This document shows, piece after piece, positions 1-7,600 of a stretch of DNA of 64,000 bases. Both the position numbers and the translations under genes were made by a program. The DNA is taken from assembly GCF_003001815.1 (NCBI RefSeq), contig NZ_PVMZ01000006.1:372001-436000 (forward strand), read 5' to 3'. Under the pieces are notes generated by a model. It was given only the letters and a program-made list of their open reading frames with translations, was not told the origin of the DNA and did not search any database. The DNA is from Actinoplanes italicus (GTDB lineage: Bacteria > Actinomycetota > Actinomycetes > Mycobacteriales > Micromonosporaceae). Numbering within the stretch: the first letter of the stretch is position 1; every line of letters starts with the position of its first letter.

Positions 1-566
1 TCGGCACGGCCCGCCGCGGCATCGTGCTGACCACGCCGAACGGGCTCCTGGTCGGCCCGGACAACGGACTGCTGATCTGGGCCGCCGAGGCCCTCGGCGG
101 CATCACCGCCGCGCATGAGCTGGACAACAAGGACTGGACGTTCGGCGACGTCTCCCGCACCTTTCACGGGCGGGACCTCTTCGCCCCTGCCGCGGCGCAC
201 CTGGCTGCCGGTGCCGCACCCGAGCAGGCCGGTCCCGCGATCGATCCGGCGAGCCTGACCCGCCTGCCCGACCCGCACGTGACGATCGGGGACGGCTGGA
301 TCGAGGCCGAGGTCCTCACCGTCGACCGGTTCGGCAACGTGCAGCTCGCCGCGGACGGGTCGGCGCTCTCCGGTCTCGGTTCGGAGCTGCTGGTGAACGG
401 TGGGGTCCGGGCCCGGCGCGGCACCACGTTCGCCGACGTGAACGTCGGTGAGCTGCTCGTCTTCGCCGACTCCGCCGACCGCGTGGCGATCGCCGTCAAC
501 AACGGCCGCGCCGTCGTGCTGCTCTCGGTCGTCCCCGGCGACACCGTCCGCATCACCGCCCGCTGA
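1..566 (+). CDS. SAM hydroxide adenosyltransferase (DUF62), 3' part
   Basis: This is the C-terminal part of a SAM hydrolase/SAM hydroxide adenosyltransferase (DUF62 family), which splits S-adenosylmethionine to adenosine and methionine. The reading frame is open from base 3, so the true start lies left of the window. The segment GTARRGIVL followed by VGPDNGLL is the family's substrate-binding hallmark, and VDRFGNVQL marks the C-terminal beta-barrel domain that packs against the nucleoside in the trimer. About 188 residues are visible, against 260-280 for a whole protein. An internal GTG at base 24 is not a real start because the conserved motif already begins before it. A strong inverted repeat follows the stop codon. 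Family assignment is secure; the physiological role in this organism is unknown. Confidence 0.85.
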   Translation, partial: GTARRGIVLTTPNGLLVGPDNGLLIWAAEALGGITAAHELDNKDWTFGDVSRTFHGRDLFAPAAAHLAAGAAPEQAGPAIDPASLTRLPDPHVTIGDGWIEAEVLTVDRFGNVQLAADGSALSGLGSELLVNGGVRARRGTTFADVNVGELLVFADSADRVAIAVNNGRAVVLLSVVPGDTVRITAR

Positions 567-571
567 AACCC

Positions 572-624
572 GGCTGTGTCACACCGCTGTCTCAAGCCCG
601 CCGAGACAGCGGTGTGACACAGCC
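572..624. terminator. 22-bp perfect inverted repeat between convergent genes
   Basis: Two perfect 22-nt arms (572-593 and 603-624) flank a 9-nt loop. The element sits 5 bp after the SAM hydrolase stop and 31 bp before the stop of the oppositely oriented GNAT gene, so a bidirectional terminator is the simplest role. There is no T-tract on either side. The arm is unusually long and perfect for a terminator, so a mobile palindromic repeat is the alternative. Confidence 0.6.
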
Positions 625-654
625 ACCAAGATCCATGCGCTGACAGCGTGAGCG

Positions 655-1392
655 TCAGATGCGGTGGTGGACCCAGACGTTGGGTTCGATGTAGACGGCA
701 TGGTTCTGGGCGACATCGCAGTGGATCGGGGACAGCGCTCCCGGCACCTCCACCGGCCCCGTACGGTCGAACGGCAACCCGGTCCACGATCGCCACTGCG
801 GAAGCGTCCCCGCGAAGCTCATGCTGTAGTGCGCCACATTGAGGATCGACGCCCCGGCCCGCACGTGCACCCGCAGCCACGGGTCGATCGGCAGGCCGTC
901 GGGGCGGGTCGCGTAGGCGTACTCCCCGATGGGTCTGTTGATCTCGTCGGGTTTGCCGCTGGGCCGGACCGGCGCGACCAGGTCGGTGAAGCCGTGCCGT
1001 GCCGCGTTGTCGCGCATGGCCGTGAGCATCAGCCCGGACAGGCCGGACCCGCGCAGGTCGGAGCGGATGTTGATCTCCAAGGCGGACACCATGGTCGGCT
1101 CGGCGCCGCCAAGGCTGTCGTGCAGGGCCGTGCGGCACACCCAGTCCCAGCCACCCTCGGGCAGCCCCTCGGTGATGTCCCCGTCGTAGGCCAGCGGCAC
1201 GGAATGCGCCTTGGCCACCGCCCGGCCGGTGTCCCGATCGACCGCGAGCAGCGCGAAGTCCGGCCAGAACCGGTCGGCGTAACGGTAGTAGAAGGCTCCG
1301 GTCGGATCCTTGGTCATGAACTCGGGCCAGCCTCCGTCGAGTTCCGCGTAGAGCTCCAGCCGGTCCCCGACCGGGGCGATGTCCAGATCCAT
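655..1392 (-). CDS. GNAT-like N-acetyltransferase
   Basis: A 245-residue protein with a GNAT-type fold. The acetyl-CoA pyrophosphate loop corresponds to LRGSGLSGLMLTAMRD (residues about 112-127), which fits the R/Q-x-x-G-x-G/A pattern, preceded by the beta4 strand containing ALEINIRSDL. The C-terminal half (PWLRVHVRAGASILNVAH and following) is conserved in a group of actinobacterial stand-alone acetyltransferases of unknown substrate. The start ATG is at 1392. The gene is convergent with the upstream SAM hydrolase gene and divergent from nei. Substrate cannot be predicted from the sequence. Confidence 0.7.
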   Translation of the reverse strand: MDLDIAPVGDRLELYAELDGGWPEFMTKDPTGAFYYRYADRFWPDFALLAVDRDTGRAVAKAHSVPLAYDGDITEGLPEGGWDWVCRTALHDSLGGAEPTMVSALEINIRSDLRGSGLSGLMLTAMRDNAARHGFTDLVAPVRPSGKPDEINRPIGEYAYATRPDGLPIDPWLRVHVRAGASILNVAHYSMSFAGTLPQWRSWTGLPFDRTGPVEVPGALSPIHCDVAQNHAVYIEPNVWVHHRI

Positions 1393-1465
1393 GCGGGCAG
1401 GATGTCAGCCGCGCCGCACGGCCGGCATCCGGTTTCGACGCCCCGGGCCGGGGCAGAATGAGGGC

Positions 1466-2254
1466 ATGCCGGAAGGTGACACCGTCTGGAACACCGCCCG
1501 GGTTCTGGAGAAGGCCCTGACCGGGGAAACCCTGACCGGCTCCGACTTCCGGGTCCCACGCCTGGCGACGACGGACCTGAACGGCTGGACGGTCGCCGAG
1601 TCGGCCAGCCGCGGCAAACACCTGCTGCTGCGCCTGACCCGTGACGGTCGTCCGCCGCACACCCTCCACTCACATCTACGGATGGAGGGCGCCTGGCGTG
1701 CCTACGCCCCGGGCGAACGCTGGACCGGGCGGCCCGCCCACCTGATCCGGGTGGTGCTGCGCACGGCCCGATCGGTGGCGGTCGGCTATCACCTGCACGA
1801 GATCTCCCTGGTCCCGACGGCCGACGAGGACAGTCTGGTCGGCCACCTCGGACCGGACCTGCTGGGCGCCGACTGGGATCCGGCCGAGGCGGTACGCCGG
1901 ATCTCCGCCGATCAGTCCACGTCGATCGCCGAGGCGCTGCTGGACCAGCGGAACCTCGCCGGGGTGGGCAACCTGTACAAGGCCGAGACGCTGTTCCTGC
2001 GGGGCCTGTGGCCATGGACACCGGTCTCGGGTGTCGCCGACCTCACCGGCACGGTCGAGCTGGCGCAGAAACTCGTCGCCTCCAACCGCGGCCGTTGGAC
2101 GCAGACCACCACCGGTTCGCTACGCAAGGGCGAGACCAGTTATGTGTACGGCCGTCGCGCCCAGCCGTGCCGCCGGTGCGGCACGGCGATCCGCAAGGCG
2201 GACCAGGGCGAGCGGATCACGTACTGGTGCCCCCGCTGCCAGCCGGAGCCGTGA
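1466..2254 (+). CDS. nei: endonuclease VIII / Fpg-Nei family DNA glycosylase
   Basis: A base-excision repair glycosylase/AP lyase of 262 residues that removes oxidised pyrimidines and cleaves the abasic site. The ATG at 1466 gives the diagnostic N-terminus MPEGDTV: Pro2 is the Schiff-base nucleophile and Glu3 the general acid. SRGKHLLLR carries the conserved lysine loop, LLDQRNLAGVGNLYK matches the helix-two-turn-helix, and CRRC plus CPRC form the C-terminal zinc finger. The MPEGDTV variant is typical of the actinobacterial Nei2 subgroup. Upstream in-frame codons from 1379 are rejected because Pro2 must be exposed after Met removal. Its stop (TGA) abuts the stop of the convergent pspM-like gene, together forming TGATCA. 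Confidence 0.93.
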   Translation: MPEGDTVWNTARVLEKALTGETLTGSDFRVPRLATTDLNGWTVAESASRGKHLLLRLTRDGRPPHTLHSHLRMEGAWRAYAPGERWTGRPAHLIRVVLRTARSVAVGYHLHEISLVPTADEDSLVGHLGPDLLGADWDPAEAVRRISADQSTSIAEALLDQRNLAGVGNLYKAETLFLRGLWPWTPVSGVADLTGTVELAQKLVASNRGRWTQTTTGSLRKGETSYVYGRRAQPCRRCGTAIRKADQGERITYWCPRCQPEP

Positions 2255-3313
2255 TCAGCCGGCCGCTGGGGACCGCGAGCCCGGTGGTCGGCGTGACTCC
2301 CCGGCGCGCGTCTCCCGGAGCTCGTCGGACGCGCTGAGCGGGTCGGACGTGGAGTAGGCGGCGCCCCCCGGGCCAGACGCGGCACGGAAGGACTCGGTCG
2401 GGCCGGACGGAGAGCGGAGAGGCTCGGTCGGGCTGGACGCCGAACGGAAGGGCTCCGTCGGATCTGATGCCGTCAGGAAGGGGTCTGATGCCGTCCCGAA
2501 GGAGTCTGATGCCGACCCGAACGGGTCTGATGCCGGGCGCGGCGCGGATCGGGCGGCAGGGGGCACCCGGATATCGCCGGTCCGCAGCTCGGCCAGGCCC
2601 TCGGCGATGCCGCGCAGCTTGTCGGCCGCGTCGACGAGGCTGAAGTAGACCGGGTGGCGCGTCTCGGCGAGCGGATGCCCGTCCTCGGCCACGTAACTCG
2701 CGGCCGCGGCGACCAGCTGCTCGTAGGCCTCGACGCCCTCACTGAACTGCTCGGCCAGCCCGGCGTGCGACTCGACCAGGGCGTCACGCTGCCCCGACTG
2801 CCCCAGGGGGATGGCCCGCTCGACACTGGCCGCCCGCTGCCCGAGATCGCGTAGCCACCGCTCGGCGGTCGCCGCCTCGAGCAGCGCGGTCTCCCCCACC
2901 CCGGTGAGCCGGCCGGCCAGCCCGGCCATGGTGTGCGAGGCCCGCTCGAGCCGCTCCCACGCGTCGGCGATCACGGAACCGCGCAGCGCGAAACGGTTGC
3001 GCTGGCGCCGGACCTCCCGCAGCACGGTGCGGCCGGCGGGGAACCGCTGCAGGGCGGCACTGAGCTTGTCCTCCGGCAGGGAGGGCGGCGGCGCCGGGGT
3101 GGCGGCCAGCTCGCGGTGATCTTTCCAGCGCCACCAGGCGAGGACGACCGACGCGCCGGCTCCGGCCGCCCAGGCGGCGTCGCCGGGGCCGATCCCCGCG
3201 TACGGCGTCATGACGAGCGCGGCAGCGGTCAGGCCACCGCCCATCACGCTCCACCGCCGCGCGGCCCCACGCAGCCGTTTGAGCCGCCGGAAATACTTGG
3301 CCCGCTCGTCCAC
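2255..3313 (-). CDS. PspM-like membrane protein of the clgR-pspA stress locus
   Basis: A 352-residue protein immediately downstream of pspA. Two hydrophobic segments (about residues 20-40 and 43-62) form an N-terminal membrane hairpin, followed by a helical cytoplasmic domain (about 95-250) and a Ser/Asp/Pro-rich tail. The position clgR-pspA-this gene matches M. tuberculosis Rv2745c-Rv2744c-Rv2743c, where the third gene encodes the membrane partner PspM; the N-terminal membrane hairpin agrees. The GTG start at 3313 has an AGAGGAG ribosome-binding site. The tail (about 265-325) is a degenerate repeat of ASDPFG-type then ASSPTEPLRS-type units and is probably disordered. Function is assigned by context and topology, since sequence similarity to PspM cannot be measured here. 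Confidence 0.7.
   Translation of the reverse strand: MDERAKYFRRLKRLRGAARRWSVMGGGLTAAALVMTPYAGIGPGDAAWAAGAGASVVLAWWRWKDHRELAATPAPPPSLPEDKLSAALQRFPAGRTVLREVRRQRNRFALRGSVIADAWERLERASHTMAGLAGRLTGVGETALLEAATAERWLRDLGQRAASVERAIPLGQSGQRDALVESHAGLAEQFSEGVEAYEQLVAAAASYVAEDGHPLAETRHPVYFSLVDAADKLRGIAEGLAELRTGDIRVPPAARSAPRPASDPFGSASDSFGTASDPFLTASDPTEPFRSASSPTEPLRSPSGPTESFRAASGPGGAAYSTSDPLSASDELRETRAGESRRPPGSRSPAAG
2463..2546. repeat. four tandem 21-bp repeats inside the pspM-like gene
   Basis: The decamer TCTGATGCCG recurs at 2463, 2484, 2505 and 2526, exactly 21 bp apart, giving four tandem units that encode a seven-residue repeat (ASD-P/S-F-G/L-S/T) on the minus strand. Looser 30-bp units follow toward the C-terminus. 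The in-frame period suggests growth by slippage or unequal exchange in a disordered tail. Confidence 0.85.
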
Positions 3314-3342
3314 CGTCGCTCCTCTCCCGCGTTGGGTGCCGG

Positions 3343-4203
3343 TCAGCCGGCCGCGCTGGTGTCGCCGCGCTTCTGGTTCAGGCTGGCGCGGATCTCGTCG
3401 AGACGCGCGACGCTCGCCGGGTCGGCGGTCGGGGTGGCCGGCTGGTCGACGGCCGGCTGTGCCGCGGCGCCACCGAGCTTCTCGCCCGCCATGCTGGACC
3501 GGATCTGCTCCAGGCGGGAGGCGCCGGCCAGGTCCAGGCTGGACTTCTGCACCTCCAGCATGCGGCCCTCGACCGAGTTGGAGGCCAGCTCCGCGCGGCC
3601 CATGGCGTTCGCGTAGCGCTGCTCGATCTTGTCGCGCACCTGGTCCAGAGACGGGGTGTTGCCCGGCGCGGCGAGCTGCGACATCGACTCGAGAGACTTG
3701 GCCACGGTCTCCTGCATCTTGGCCTGCTCGAGCTGGCTGAGCAGACGGGACCGCTCGGCGATGCGCTGCTGGAGGATCATGGCGTTGTTCTCGACCGCCT
3801 TGCGGGCCTGTCCGGCCGCGCCGAGAGCCTGGTCGTGGAGGGTCTTCAGGTCCTCCATCGACTGCTCACCGGCGACCAGCTGGGTGGCCAGGGTCTGTGC
3901 GGTCTGCTCGTACTTCTGCGCCTCGGACTCGTCACCGGCGGCGCGGGCCCGGTCGGCGAGCACCAGAGCCTGGCGGGCCATGCCCTGAAGCTTCTCGACC
4001 TCGGACATCTGCCGGGACAGCTTCATCTCGAGCTGCCGCTGGTTGCCGATGACGGCCGCGGCCTGCTGCACGAGAGCCTGGTGCTGGCGCTGAGCGTCCT
4101 CGATGGCCTGCTGGATCTGGACCTTCGGGTCGGCGTACTCGTCGATCTTCGCGCCGAAGAGCGCCATCACGTAGTGCCAGCCCTTGACGAACGGATTCGC
4201 CAT
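3343..4203 (-). CDS. pspA: phage shock protein A (PspA/IM30)
   Basis: PspA is a peripheral membrane protein that oligomerises into ESCRT-III-like scaffolds to protect a stressed membrane. The 286-residue product is mostly heptad-rich helix (about 25-225), starting with the family signature MANPFVKGWHYVMALFGAK. The ATG at 4203 is chosen because TGAGGGG lies at the right distance upstream; an in-frame longer version from 4275 lacks the conserved N-terminus. The C-terminal part contains two similar short motifs, SRLEQIRSSM and ARLDEIRASL, joined by a Pro/Ala linker. It lies between clgR and the pspM-like gene. A candidate ClgR dyad (4287-4301) precedes it, suggesting ClgR control as in mycobacteria. 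Confidence 0.93.
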   Translation of the reverse strand: MANPFVKGWHYVMALFGAKIDEYADPKVQIQQAIEDAQRQHQALVQQAAAVIGNQRQLEMKLSRQMSEVEKLQGMARQALVLADRARAAGDESEAQKYEQTAQTLATQLVAGEQSMEDLKTLHDQALGAAGQARKAVENNAMILQQRIAERSRLLSQLEQAKMQETVAKSLESMSQLAAPGNTPSLDQVRDKIEQRYANAMGRAELASNSVEGRMLEVQKSSLDLAGASRLEQIRSSMAGEKLGGAAAQPAVDQPATPTADPASVARLDEIRASLNQKRGDTSAAG

Positions 4204-4286
4204 CTCGTGGTGTCCCCTCAAATGTCGCTCCGTCGGACGCGTCACCGCTGGATCTGTCGGTGACGCGAAACCCATCGTGACAGCCG

Positions 4287-4301
4287 GACGCCAGCTGCGT
4301 C
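4287..4301. promoter_or_regulatory. candidate ClgR operator upstream of pspA
   Basis: GACGC-CAGCT-GCGTC is a perfect 5-5-5 dyad containing the CGC-N5-GCG core known for ClgR sites in actinobacteria. It is 84 bp upstream of the pspA start. Short GC-rich dyads arise by chance in such DNA, so the call relies on its position next to clgR and on a second dyad upstream of clgR. Confidence 0.4.
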
Positions 4302-4382
4302 ACGTGTCGTCAGGGGGATCTCAGGGTCTCCCCTGGCATCGAGGCTACGCCGCCCTGAGTCACATGGGCGAGGCACGAAGAA

Positions 4383-4414
4383 GGCCGGACTGCTCCCAAG
4401 GGAACGGCCCGGCC
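4383..4414 (-). terminator. possible terminator or attenuator after clgR
   Basis: On the minus strand the region just after the clgR stop can form GGCCGG...CCGGCC (6 bp), an internal loop, and an inner TCCC-TT-GGGA stem, followed by TTCTT. It would separate clgR from pspA, which lies 226 bp further on. The stem is interrupted, so it may be only a partial terminator. Confidence 0.4.
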
Positions 4415-4429
4415 CTGACGTCTTCATGA

Positions 4430-4807
4430 TCAGGCGGCGTAGACGATGTCCCGCTTCGGTTTGCGGGTCGCGTGCAACGTCGCCTTCAGCGGCGACTCCT
4501 GGCGAACCTTGACGGCGACATCCCCGTCGGAGGCGGCCTTCTCCTCGATGGGGACGAGCACACCCTCCATGTTCTCGGCGAGCGCCAGCGTGTTGCTGAC
4601 CTCACTGAGCAACTCGGAGAGGCGGGCGCCGAGTGCGTCACAGATGGCGGCTAACAGCTCGCTGGACGCCTCCTTCTGCCCACGCTCGATCTCGGACAGA
4701 TATCCCAGGCTGACGTTCGCGGCGGTCGACACCTCGCGCAGCGTGCGGTGCTGCCCCTGCCGGCGCGCACGAAGTGCGTCGCCGATAACGCGGCGTAGCA
4801 GGACCAT
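4430..4807 (-). CDS. clgR: ClgR-type transcriptional activator of protease genes
   Basis: A 125-residue XRE-family regulator. The N-terminal helix-turn-helix (about residues 8-65) includes RTLREVSTAANVSLGYLSEIERGQKEAS, the ClgR/PopR signature. ClgR activates clp, lon and psp genes in actinobacteria. The ATG at 4807 is picked because a near-perfect AGGAGGAGGT lies 6-8 bp upstream; a longer in-frame ORF from 4969 has low-complexity content only. The protein ends in VYAA, a small C-terminal pair like that of other ClgR proteins whose turnover by ClpP has been shown. The gene is preceded by pgsA and pncC and followed by pspA, as in the mycobacterial pgsA3-clgR-pspA order. Confidence 0.9.
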   Translation of the reverse strand: MVLLRRVIGDALRARRQGQHRTLREVSTAANVSLGYLSEIERGQKEASSELLAAICDALGARLSELLSEVSNTLALAENMEGVLVPIEEKAASDGDVAVKVRQESPLKATLHATRKPKRDIVYAA

Positions 4808-4867
4808 GGCACCTCCTCCTGCGGGCTCGCCGCCGGCTGACGCCGGAGGCTTCCCGCAACCGTACCT

Positions 4868-4882
4868 GGCGCGAGCCGCGCC
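4868..4882. promoter_or_regulatory. candidate ClgR autoregulatory dyad
   Basis: GGCGCG-AGC-CGCGCC is a perfect dyad with a CGC-N5-GCG core (4870-4880), 61 bp upstream of the clgR start. Autoregulation is known for ClgR. The motif is short and GC-only, so chance occurrence is possible. Confidence 0.35.
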
Positions 4883-4965
4883 GACATCCCGCCCCGCCGA
4901 ATTCCCGGACCGGCCGACTCGCCATCGAACCGGACAACTCGCGCACGGCCGGAAGTATTCCCAGC

Positions 4966-5457
4966 TCAAAGCCGCGCCGGCAGGGCGCGGAGAGAGTCGG
5001 TCAGCAATTGCAGGACGGCCGTCACACTTTCGGTGCGGACGGCTTCCCGGTTTCCGTCCAGTTTCAATTCGCGCACCGTGGCCCCGGCCCGATCGGCGAC
5101 CGCGACATAGACGAGCCCGACCGGCTTGCCGTCCTGCGGGTCCGGGCCCGCGACACCGGTGGTGGCCAGGCCCCAGTCCGCGCCGCAGCGTTCCCGGACA
5201 CCCTGGGCCAGGGCGGCGGCCACGTCACCGTCAACCGGGCCCCGCTCGTCCAGAAGCTCCTGCGGTACGCCCGCGAGGCGCGCCTTGAGGTCGGTGGCAT
5301 ACACCACGAACCCGCCGCGGTAGACGGCGCTCACCCCGGGGATCTCGACGATCGTCGCGGCCACCAGGCCACCGGTGAGCGACTCGGCCGTCGCCACGGT
5401 CTCCCGGCGATCGACGAGGGCGTGCACGGCCGCGGCGGCCGCCACGGACATCTCCAT
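4966..5457 (-). CDS. pncC: CinA C-terminal-type NMN amidohydrolase (PncC)
   Basis: A 163-residue stand-alone CinA C-terminal domain, the length of PncC enzymes that deamidate nicotinamide mononucleotide in NAD recycling. Visible signatures are TAESLTGGL (residues about 23-31), GGFVVYATDLK, the strand TTGVAGPDPQDGKPVGLVY and a C-terminal helix with NREAVRTESV. The ATG is at 5457 and the gene follows pgsA by 9 bp, so both are probably in one transcript with rimO. The N-terminal MoCF domain of full CinA is absent, which is normal for this subgroup. Biochemical activity is inferred from the family. Confidence 0.88.
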   Translation of the reverse strand: MEMSVAAAAAVHALVDRRETVATAESLTGGLVAATIVEIPGVSAVYRGGFVVYATDLKARLAGVPQELLDERGPVDGDVAAALAQGVRERCGADWGLATTGVAGPDPQDGKPVGLVYVAVADRAGATVRELKLDGNREAVRTESVTAVLQLLTDSLRALPARL

Positions 5458-5466
5458 CGGGACCTC

Positions 5467-6057
5467 CTAGGACTTCTCGCGGGCCGCCCGCCGCAGCCTC
5501 AGGGCCTGCAGCACATAGTCGGCGCCGGTGACCACGGTGACCACCAGCGCGGCGCCCATGAGCACCACGCCCACGAGATGGAACGGCTCCGGAACGGGCC
5601 ACAGGTACCACGCGATGGCGAGGGTCTGGAGCCCGGTCTTGAGCTTGCCACCCCGTGAGGCGGGAATGATGCCGTACCGGATGACCCAGAACCGCAGGGC
5701 GGTCACGCCCCACTCACGGATCAGGATCGGCACGGTCACCCACCAGGGCAGCGGGCCGTAGAGGGAGAGCAGAACCAGTGCCGTGCCGGTCAGGGCCTTG
5801 TCCGCGATCGGGTCGGCGACCTTGCCGAAGGAGGTGACCAGGTGCCATCTGCGGGCGATCCAGCCGTCCGCGAAGTCGGTCGCCGCGGCGATGCAGAACG
5901 CCAGGCAGGCGGCCATCCGCCAGTCCGGGTCGTTCATCTCGGAGACGACGACCAGTGCCAGGAAGACCGGCACCAGCACGATCCGGACCACGGTCAGCGC
6001 GTTGGCGGCGTTGTAGAGCGACACCACGCGCGGCGCGGGCACCGGCTCGTTGGTCAC
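5467..6057 (-). CDS. pgsA: CDP-diacylglycerol-glycerol-3-phosphate phosphatidyltransferase
   Basis: An integral membrane CDP-alcohol phosphatidyltransferase of 196 residues making phosphatidylglycerol phosphate, or a related anionic lipid. The catalytic signature D-x2-D-G-x2-A-R-x8-G-x3-D-x3-D is complete in DFADGWIARR...GKVADPIADK. Several hydrophobic helices follow. The GTG start overlaps the rimO stop by four bases (GTGA), indicating translational coupling. Location next to clgR parallels mycobacterial pgsA3, which links anionic lipid synthesis with the psp response. The exact alcohol acceptor cannot be settled by sequence alone. Confidence 0.88.
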   Translation of the reverse strand: MTNEPVPAPRVVSLYNAANALTVVRIVLVPVFLALVVVSEMNDPDWRMAACLAFCIAAATDFADGWIARRWHLVTSFGKVADPIADKALTGTALVLLSLYGPLPWWVTVPILIREWGVTALRFWVIRYGIIPASRGGKLKTGLQTLAIAWYLWPVPEPFHLVGVVLMGAALVVTVVTGADYVLQALRLRRAAREKS

Positions 6058-7511
6058 CGGATCACCGGCGCTGCCGAGATCATCTCCATCGGCACCGCGA
6101 TCAGGTCCACGCCCTCGGTGCCCGTGACGCGGGCCCGCACCAGGTCACCGGGGCGCAGAGCGGCGAGATCGACGCCCTGGTCGCCGCTCACCAGGGTGGT
6201 GGAGCCGTCGACCTCGGGAGCCTGGTGCTCGGCGCGGCCCTCGATCTCGCCGTCGTCGATCGTGTCGACGAGCACCTCGACGGTGTTGCCGATCCGATCT
6301 TCGGCCCGCTGGGCACACAGCTCCTCGGCCAGGGCGACGACCTTCTCGTACCGCCGCTTGATCGTGCTCTCGCTGATCTTGCGGTCCAGGCCGGCCGCCT
6401 CGGTGCCGTCCTCGTCGCTGTAGTCGAAGACGCCGATCGCGTCCAGCCGGGCCTCGGTGAGGAAGCGGATCAGCTCGTCGACGTCCTGCTTGGTCTCGCC
6501 GGGGAACCCGACGATGAAGTTGCTCCGCGCGCCCGCCATGGGCGCCAGCTTGCGGGCCGAGTCGAGCAGCTCCAGGAAGCGGTCGGTCGAGCCGAAGCGG
6601 CGCATCCGGCGCAGCACCGGCTCGCTGGAGTGCTGGAAGGACAGGTCGAAGTAGGCGGCCACACCGGGCGTGGTGGCGATCGCCTCGACCAGGCCGGGGC
6701 GGGTCTCGGCGGGCTGCAGATAACTGGCCCGGACCCGGACGATGCCGTCGACCGCGGCGAGCTGTGGCAGCAGTTTCTCCAGCAGGCGCGGGTCGCCCAG
6801 GTCCTTGCCGTACGACGTGCTGTTCTCACTGACCAGGACCAGCTCGCGCACGCCGGTCTTGGCCAGCCACTCGGCCTCGGCGAGCAGCTCCTGCGGGTCG
6901 CGCGAGACGAACGCGCCGCGGAAGGCCGGGATCGCGCAGAACGCGCAGCGCCGGTCGCAGCCGCTGGCCAGCTTGAGCGAGGCGACCGGGCCGGTGTCGA
7001 GCCGGCGGCGCAGCACGGTGCGCAGGTGGGCCGGGGTGTGCTCGTCGACCGTGGCGTGGCCGGGCACGACCACCTTGGCGGCGTGCCGCTCGACCGGCGT
7101 GATCGGGAGCAGCTCGCGGCGGTCGCGCGGAACGTGTGAGACGTGGCTCTCACCGCGCAGCACGCTCTCCAGGCGGTCGGTGATGTCGGTGTAGTCGTCG
7201 AAGCCGAGCACCGCGTTGGCCTCGGGCAGGTTGTCGGCCAGCTCTTTGCCGTAGCGCTCGGCCATGCAGCCGGCGGCCACGACCTTGGCGCCGGTGTCAG
7301 CGGCCGCGAGCAGGGTGTCGATCGAGTCCTGCTTGGCCTTCTCGACGAAGCCGCAGGTGTTCACGACGACCACGTCGGCGCCCTCTGCATCGGTGCCGAC
7401 CTCCCAGCCGCCGGCGTCGAGGCGGGCGGCCAGCTCTTCCGAGTCGACCTCGTTACGGGCACAGCCCAGGGTCAGCAGGGCGACACGGCGGGTGGGAGGA
7501 GTTCCAGACAC
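6054..7511 (-). CDS. rimO: ribosomal protein S12 methylthiotransferase RimO
   Basis: A radical SAM methylthiotransferase of 485 residues that adds a methylthio group to an aspartate of ribosomal protein S12. The N-terminal MTTase domain supplies Cys17, Cys53 and Cys82 for one [4Fe-4S] cluster; the radical SAM cluster is C185-x3-C189-x2-C192 (SGCDRRCAFC). A TRAM domain occupies roughly the last 65 residues. RimO is preferred over MiaB because the CDRRCAFCAIPAFRG region and the actinobacterial context (upstream of pgsA/clgR, near ftsK) fit better. Translation starts at GTG 7511. It leads a probable operon with pgsA and pncC. Confidence 0.9.
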   Translation of the reverse strand: MSGTPPTRRVALLTLGCARNEVDSEELAARLDAGGWEVGTDAEGADVVVVNTCGFVEKAKQDSIDTLLAAADTGAKVVAAGCMAERYGKELADNLPEANAVLGFDDYTDITDRLESVLRGESHVSHVPRDRRELLPITPVERHAAKVVVPGHATVDEHTPAHLRTVLRRRLDTGPVASLKLASGCDRRCAFCAIPAFRGAFVSRDPQELLAEAEWLAKTGVRELVLVSENSTSYGKDLGDPRLLEKLLPQLAAVDGIVRVRASYLQPAETRPGLVEAIATTPGVAAYFDLSFQHSSEPVLRRMRRFGSTDRFLELLDSARKLAPMAGARSNFIVGFPGETKQDVDELIRFLTEARLDAIGVFDYSDEDGTEAAGLDRKISESTIKRRYEKVVALAEELCAQRAEDRIGNTVEVLVDTIDDGEIEGRAEHQAPEVDGSTTLVSGDQGVDLAALRPGDLVRARVTGTEGVDLIAVPMEMISAAPVIR

Positions 7512-7600
7512 CCGACAAGGTTACCGGGCCGCTCGCACGAGCCCTTCCTCCGCACGGCCGGGACTCTAGCGACAAATCGAGTTGGCAATACGATCGACGG

